Source: Roseicitreum antarcticum (GTDB lineage Bacteria > Pseudomonadota > Alphaproteobacteria > Rhodobacterales > Rhodobacteraceae). From it: a stretch of DNA of 64,000 bases. The notes below the pieces were generated by a model. The model was not told where the DNA came from, ran no database searches, and was given only the letters and a program-made list of their open reading frames with translations. How positions within the stretch are numbered: the first letter of the stretch is position 1; the number at the start of each line of letters is the position of its first letter. Of this stretch, positions 60,743-64,000 are shown one piece after another. The DNA is taken from positions 992,001-1,056,000 of the forward strand of contig NZ_CP061498.1 of assembly GCF_014681765.1 (NCBI RefSeq), given 5' to 3'. The translations under genes were made by a program, and so were the position numbers.

Positions 60743-62392
60743 GAGGCTGTGTGGAAACTCTCGCGCCCAGAGCAGTTTGCGATGTGATGGGTTTGCAGCA
60801 GGCATTTTGGCTTGCTTGGGTTCATGCAACCCGCCGGTGGCGCGGATATCGCGCCAATGAGGGCAGTTTGACCGGTTTTGGGGAGTGATTTCCCCTCTTT
60901 CAGGCGGGCATCGCCGCCATGAGCCCCTTGATCCCGACCAATGCGACCATGCGCTTGATGTTGTAGGCCAGCACGTTCAGCGCCATCTCGGTGCGCACGT
61001 TTTTCAGACGGCGCATCAGGAAATGGGTGGTGCCCATCCAGGCCTTGATCGTCCCGAAAGGATGCTCGACCGTGCTGCGGCGCAGGGTCATCGGATCATC
61101 GGCGCTGCGCAGACGGTCGCGCATCTCGTCCACCAGATGCTCGTATTCCCAGCGGGTGACCCGGCGCTCCGTGCCCGTGGTGCAGCGTGATTTCACGGGG
61201 CAGTTCTGGCATTCGTTGGTCCAGTATCGTCGGACCTGAAGCCCGTCTTCATCGCGGGTGTAGCGGTAGGTCAGCTCATCGCCTGTCGGGCAAACTAGAC
61301 GTCGCGGTCGGCGTCATATTTGAAGTCAGCCTTCACATACATGCCCTTCTTGCGATTGCCCGAGGTCTCCGGACGCGGCATGGTCACCGTAATGCCCGCC
61401 TTGTCGCAGGCGGCAATCTCGACACCGCTGTAATAGCCCTTGTCGGCCAGGGCATGCAGCGTGTCGCGCCCAAGCGTATCCTTGGCCGCCATCGCCATCG
61501 GGCTGAGCTGGTCACGGTCGAACCCTTGTTGGTGACTTCATGGGTGACGATGATGTGGGTTTCAGTGTCCACTGCGCATTGCGCATTATAGCCCACCAGC
61601 CCGCTGTTACGCGCGCTGGTGGCCATCGCTCGGGCATCGGGATCAGTCAGGGAAATCTGGCCGTCCGGCGCATCGGCCAGGGCCTTGTCCATGGCATTCA
61701 GTTTCTCGATTTCCTGCTTGAGCCGCCGTATCGATGCGCCAGATGCGTGACCTTCTCCGCCCGCACCTCGCCTTTCTCTGCCGGTCTATGCGCACCATCT
61801 CGGTGATATAGCGCTCGACATCGGCCTCCAGATGCGCGAGACGGCTGGCGATCTTGCCCTTGGTGAAGTTCTTGTCGCGGTTGTTGACAGCCTTGAACTT
61901 GCTTCCATCGATCACCACGCATTCGCCCTTCAGCGTGCCGATCCGGCGGCACAGCTCGACGAATTGCGCGCAGGTCTTGCGGATAGCAGCACCGTTATCG
62001 CGTCGGAAATCCGCAATCGTCTTGTGATCCGGCACCAATCGCCCGAGCAGCCACATCACCTCGACATTGCGCCCGGCCTCACGCTCCAACCTGCGGCTGG
62101 ACGGGATCCGGTTGAGGTAGCCATAGATGAACAGCTTCAGAAGAATGGCCGGATGGTATCCCGGTCGCCCTGTCCGCGCATGCGCCGCGCGCACAAAGCC
62201 AAGGCCCGCCAGATTAAGCTGTTCAACAAACAGATCCACCACCCGGACCAGATGATCGTCGTCAATCCAGTCCTCAAGTCGATCCGGAAACAGCGTCACC
62301 TGATCGCGATCAACACCTTCAATGAAACCCGACATAAATGCACTCCCGTATCGTAGGAAGCATACCATATCTGGGGGTTTTCACACAGCCTC
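60743..62392 (-). mobile_element. IS1182-family insertion sequence (1650 bp), transposase broken
   Basis: Terminal inverted repeats GAGGCTGTGTG(G/A)AAAC at 60743 and, reversed, at 62392. The four bases GGCC flank both ends (60739-60742, 62393-62396), consistent with a 4-bp target duplication. The internal transposase is frameshifted. It is inserted between the caspase-associated cluster and the BLUF gene; I see no gene that it interrupts. Confidence 0.85.
60900..62335 (-). pseudogene. IS1182-family transposase, frameshifted
   Basis: Start MSGFIEGVDRDQVTLFPDRLEDWIDDDHLVRVVDLFVEQL, then the conserved GRPGYHPAILLKLFIYGYLNRIPSSRRLEREAGRNVEVMWLLGRLVPDHKTIADFRRDN and CVVIDGSKFKAVNNRDKNFT. Frame changes near 61760, 61520 and 61300 separate this from SARNSGLVGYNAQCAVDTETHIIVTHEVTN, TLHALADKGYYSGVEIAACDKAGI and the C-terminal EHPFGTIKAWMGTTHFLMRRLKNV. 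The protein would be ~475 residues. Confidence 0.88.
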
Positions 62393-62573
62393 GGCCGTGC
62401 TTGACCTGACACGCGCCCCAGATCTCTTCGGTGTTGCGCTGCATCCAAGGTCATCGAAGGGCCAAGGTGGTGTTGTGTTGCGTCGCCACCGATTTCCGCT
62501 AAGCTGAGCCGATCCGGCGACGGTTCCCTCGCGGTCCAGTCAGTGCCAGAAACCTATGGCGCCATAAGGAGCG

Positions 62574-62996
62574 ATGAAAATCACCGATCTGTCCCAACTC
62601 ATCTATGCGTCACAGCCCTTTGGGTATGACGCAACACTGCTAAGCGGCATTTTGACCGATGCGCGGCGGTGCAACCTGCGCGATGACATTACCGGCGCGC
62701 TTGTATGCCGACAGGACATATATCTCCAGTTGCTCGAAGGCCCTTCCGAGCAGATAACCGCTGCCTACACACGTATTTGTCGCGATGACCGCCATGTAGG
62801 GATCAACAGACTCGTCAGCAGACAGGTCACGGACCGCATGTTCGGGAGTTGGGCAATGCTGCACGATCCGGCAAAGTCGCTGATATGGACAATGAAGCAG
62901 ATTGAAGAGGGCATTCTTGATCGAATCTCTCCAGTCGAGATAATTGATATGTTCGAGAGTGTTTCCAGAAATGCGGGACCAGAACACGCCACCTGA
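62574..62996 (+). CDS. BLUF-domain blue-light photoreceptor
   Basis: 140 residues, a short BLUF protein. The flavin site has the conserved Tyr in LSQLIYASQ, Asn in RCNLRDDITGALV, and the Gln in YLQLLEG; RICRDDRHVGINRLV follows. Light changes the Tyr-Gln-flavin hydrogen bonds and alters a partner. There is no output domain, so it should act through a separate protein such as a regulator or cyclase. Preceded by GGAG at 62568. Confidence 0.88.
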   Translation: MKITDLSQLIYASQPFGYDATLLSGILTDARRCNLRDDITGALVCRQDIYLQLLEGPSEQITAAYTRICRDDRHVGINRLVSRQVTDRMFGSWAMLHDPAKSLIWTMKQIEEGILDRISPVEIIDMFESVSRNAGPEHAT

Positions 62997-63103
62997 CTGG
63001 TCTCGGGATCGATGGCACCTTCGGTCCGCTCTACCGATTCTTACCCTTATAAAACGCTGTGCGATGCATGAATGATCGGTGTCGAGAAGCGGCATCCTCG
63101 GTC

Positions 63104-63316
63104 TCAACCTTCCCCACACCCCGCATCCACCGCCGCAATCAGCGCCCTCCCCGTCACGACCGACATCGGCCCACCATCAGCCGCCAGCGCCGCCGCATGG
63201 GCGGTGCGCTGCACCTCGGTGCCGCTGCATATCGGGCGCGCGTCAACGCCCCCGCCTGCCCCGCGCCAGCAGCCACTGACGGTCATCATCAGGATCACCG
63301 CTGCCAATATCCGCAT
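63104..63316 (-). CDS. Phage lysis lipoprotein (o-spanin-like), second prophage
   Basis: 70 residues from ATG 63316. Signal MRILAAVILMMTVSGC with lipobox VSGC, then CSGTEVQRTAHAAALAADGGPMSVVTGRALIAAVDAGCGEG, a form I recognise from Rhodobacteraceae phage lysis genes. Its first 74 bases lie within the next upstream gene in another frame, as in nested Rz/Rz1 pairs. Confidence 0.6.
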   Translation of the reverse strand: MRILAAVILMMTVSGCWRGAGGGVDARPICSGTEVQRTAHAAALAADGGPMSVVTGRALIAAVDAGCGEG

Positions 63317-63506
63317 TGTCCATCCTCCGGCGTGTGGCCGCGCCATCGCGCAGCCGTTGCAGTTCCACCGCCTCCTTCAGGCGGCGTCTGGTTTTTCGAT
63401 GGCGGTGGCGCAGGTAGAGCGTGACGGCCACCAGGATGGCCAGCGCGCCGGTGACCGCGCGCCCCAGCGCGCTGCGCGCCAGCCAGCTGGCAGCGAGGCC
63501 CAGCAT
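63243..63506 (-). CDS. Phage inner-membrane lysis protein (i-spanin-like), second prophage
   Basis: 87 residues from ATG 63506: one transmembrane segment (LGRAVTGALAILVAVTLYL) followed by basic, coiled-coil-like residues (RHRHRKTRRRLKEAVELQRLRDGAATRRR). Overlaps the muramidase-associated gene by ATGA and contains the lipoprotein start. The topology matches an i-spanin. Confidence 0.6.
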   Translation of the reverse strand: MLGLAASWLARSALGRAVTGALAILVAVTLYLRHRHRKTRRRLKEAVELQRLRDGAATRRRMDNADIGSGDPDDDRQWLLARGRRGR

Positions 63507-64000
63507 CAGCGCGCCACGTTGCTGCCGGTGCGGGCATCTGCCACCCGTGCCGACTTGATCTGATCGAGGTGCCGCCACAGCAGCAGCCCGGCCGCCGCGA
63601 CCAGCAGCACCGGCCAGTAGGCCAGCGCCAGCGATTGCGCGCGGTCCAACAGCCCTGCACCCTGGTCGAACAGCGCCACCGCGTCTTCGGTGCGCTCGAT
63701 GACCACGCCCAGCCCCCCGCCGACAATGCCGGTCGCGGTCAGCGCCTGCCCCCGGTCTGCCTCGCGGATGGTGCGACTGCCCCGGTCGCGCAGATCCTGC
63801 GCATCGACCGCGCGCGCGGGACGCGGCGGGGCATCATCCAGCCCCGCCCAGGTCTGCGCCCCAACCACGCCATCAACATCGAGGTCGAGATCCGCTTGCA
63901 GCGCCAGCACGGCGGCGCGCGTGCGATCGCCATACACCCCGTCCGTTGGTCTGCCCCCAACGAGTGGTCCAGTTTGAATGTTAGTGCATGGTTGGCCTTT
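63506..64000 (-). CDS. Endolysin C-terminal part: peptidoglycan-binding domain + membrane segment (5' end outside window)
   Basis: The frame is open to the right edge. TDGVYGDRTRAAVLALQADLDLDVDGVVGAQTWAGLDD is a PG_binding_1 domain. It is followed by a linker (DRGSRTIREADRGQALTATGIVGGGLGVVIERTEDAV) and a transmembrane helix (SLALAYWPVLLVAAAGLLLWRHLDQIKS). Muramidases with this tail ('holin-associated' type) are common in alphaproteobacterial prophages. The catalytic domain should lie beyond 64000. Confidence 0.7.
   Translation of the reverse strand, partial: KGQPCTNIQTGPLVGGRPTDGVYGDRTRAAVLALQADLDLDVDGVVGAQTWAGLDDAPPRPARAVDAQDLRDRGSRTIREADRGQALTATGIVGGGLGVVIERTEDAVALFDQGAGLLDRAQSLALAYWPVLLVAAAGLLLWRHLDQIKSARVADARTGSNVAR

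Noticed and set aside
1-64000. CRISPR array or diversity-generating retroelement
   Set aside because: No regularly spaced short repeats and no reverse-transcriptase motif were found; the fibre gene has only a simple frame break.

Overview
The window is high-GC alphaproteobacterial DNA, most likely Rhodobacteraceae (Roseobacter or Rhodobacter type). This rests on the gene style (GTG/ATGA-coupled compact operons), a molybdo-hydroxylase accessory pair, a cytochrome b561-YceI fusion next to a YceI gene, paired fluoride channels, and a phage of the kind common in that family. Genus and species cannot be set from sequence alone.

Region 1 (1-4.8 kb) is host chromosome: the end of an isoquinoline-1-oxidoreductase-type cytochrome gene, xdhC, a broken LysR gene, then a leftward GST / Rieske / acylphosphatase-like operon. 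A decayed IS5 transposase and the 3' end of a serine recombinase lie against a 46-bp copy of the 3' half of a tRNA-Arg gene.

Region 2 (4,783-47,029) is a 42-kb temperate siphophage-type prophage, integrated in tRNA-Arg(CCG). attL (4783-4828) and attR (46984-47029) are identical 46-bp repeats, and the complete tRNA is kept at attR. From right to left it carries integrase and excisionase, a rightward early region (33.3-46.9 kb) with recT, a nucleotidyltransferase-like gene, DUF2303, DUF4031, a C5-cytosine methyltransferase and a broken adenine methyltransferase, then a divergent CI/Cro-like switch at 32 kb. A leftward arm follows with regulators, a DUF1376 gene and a second adenine methyltransferase. 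The late module ends the element: terS-terL, small head gene, portal, a ClpP-protease/major-capsid fusion, head-tail genes, tail tube, chaperones, tape measure, tail tip, fibre, endolysin, holin and nested spanins. Terminase, RecT, repressor, integrase and endolysin are intact. Many long structural genes are broken by single-base frame changes, several at sites where one extra G or C in a short run would restore the protein. This is either real decay or a homopolymer length error in the sequence.

Region 3 (47-52.9 kb) is intact host chromosome: tRNA-Arg, cytochrome b561-YceI fusion, YceI, truA, a MATE exporter, and two adjacent FluC/CrcB fluoride-channel subunits.

Region 4 (53.0-64 kb) looks like a genomic island. 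It starts at a 43-nt remnant of a tRNA-Val 3' end. It contains a LysR gene split by a complete IS256-type element with an 8-bp target duplication, and a secreted protein made of three repeats. Next comes a visibly AT-richer leftward cluster: unknown protein, small membrane protein, unknown protein, caspase-like protease. It ends with a frameshifted IS1182-type element, a BLUF photoreceptor, and the lysis cassette of another prophage running off the right edge. The caspase cluster is the best candidate in the window for an undescribed defence or cell-death system.
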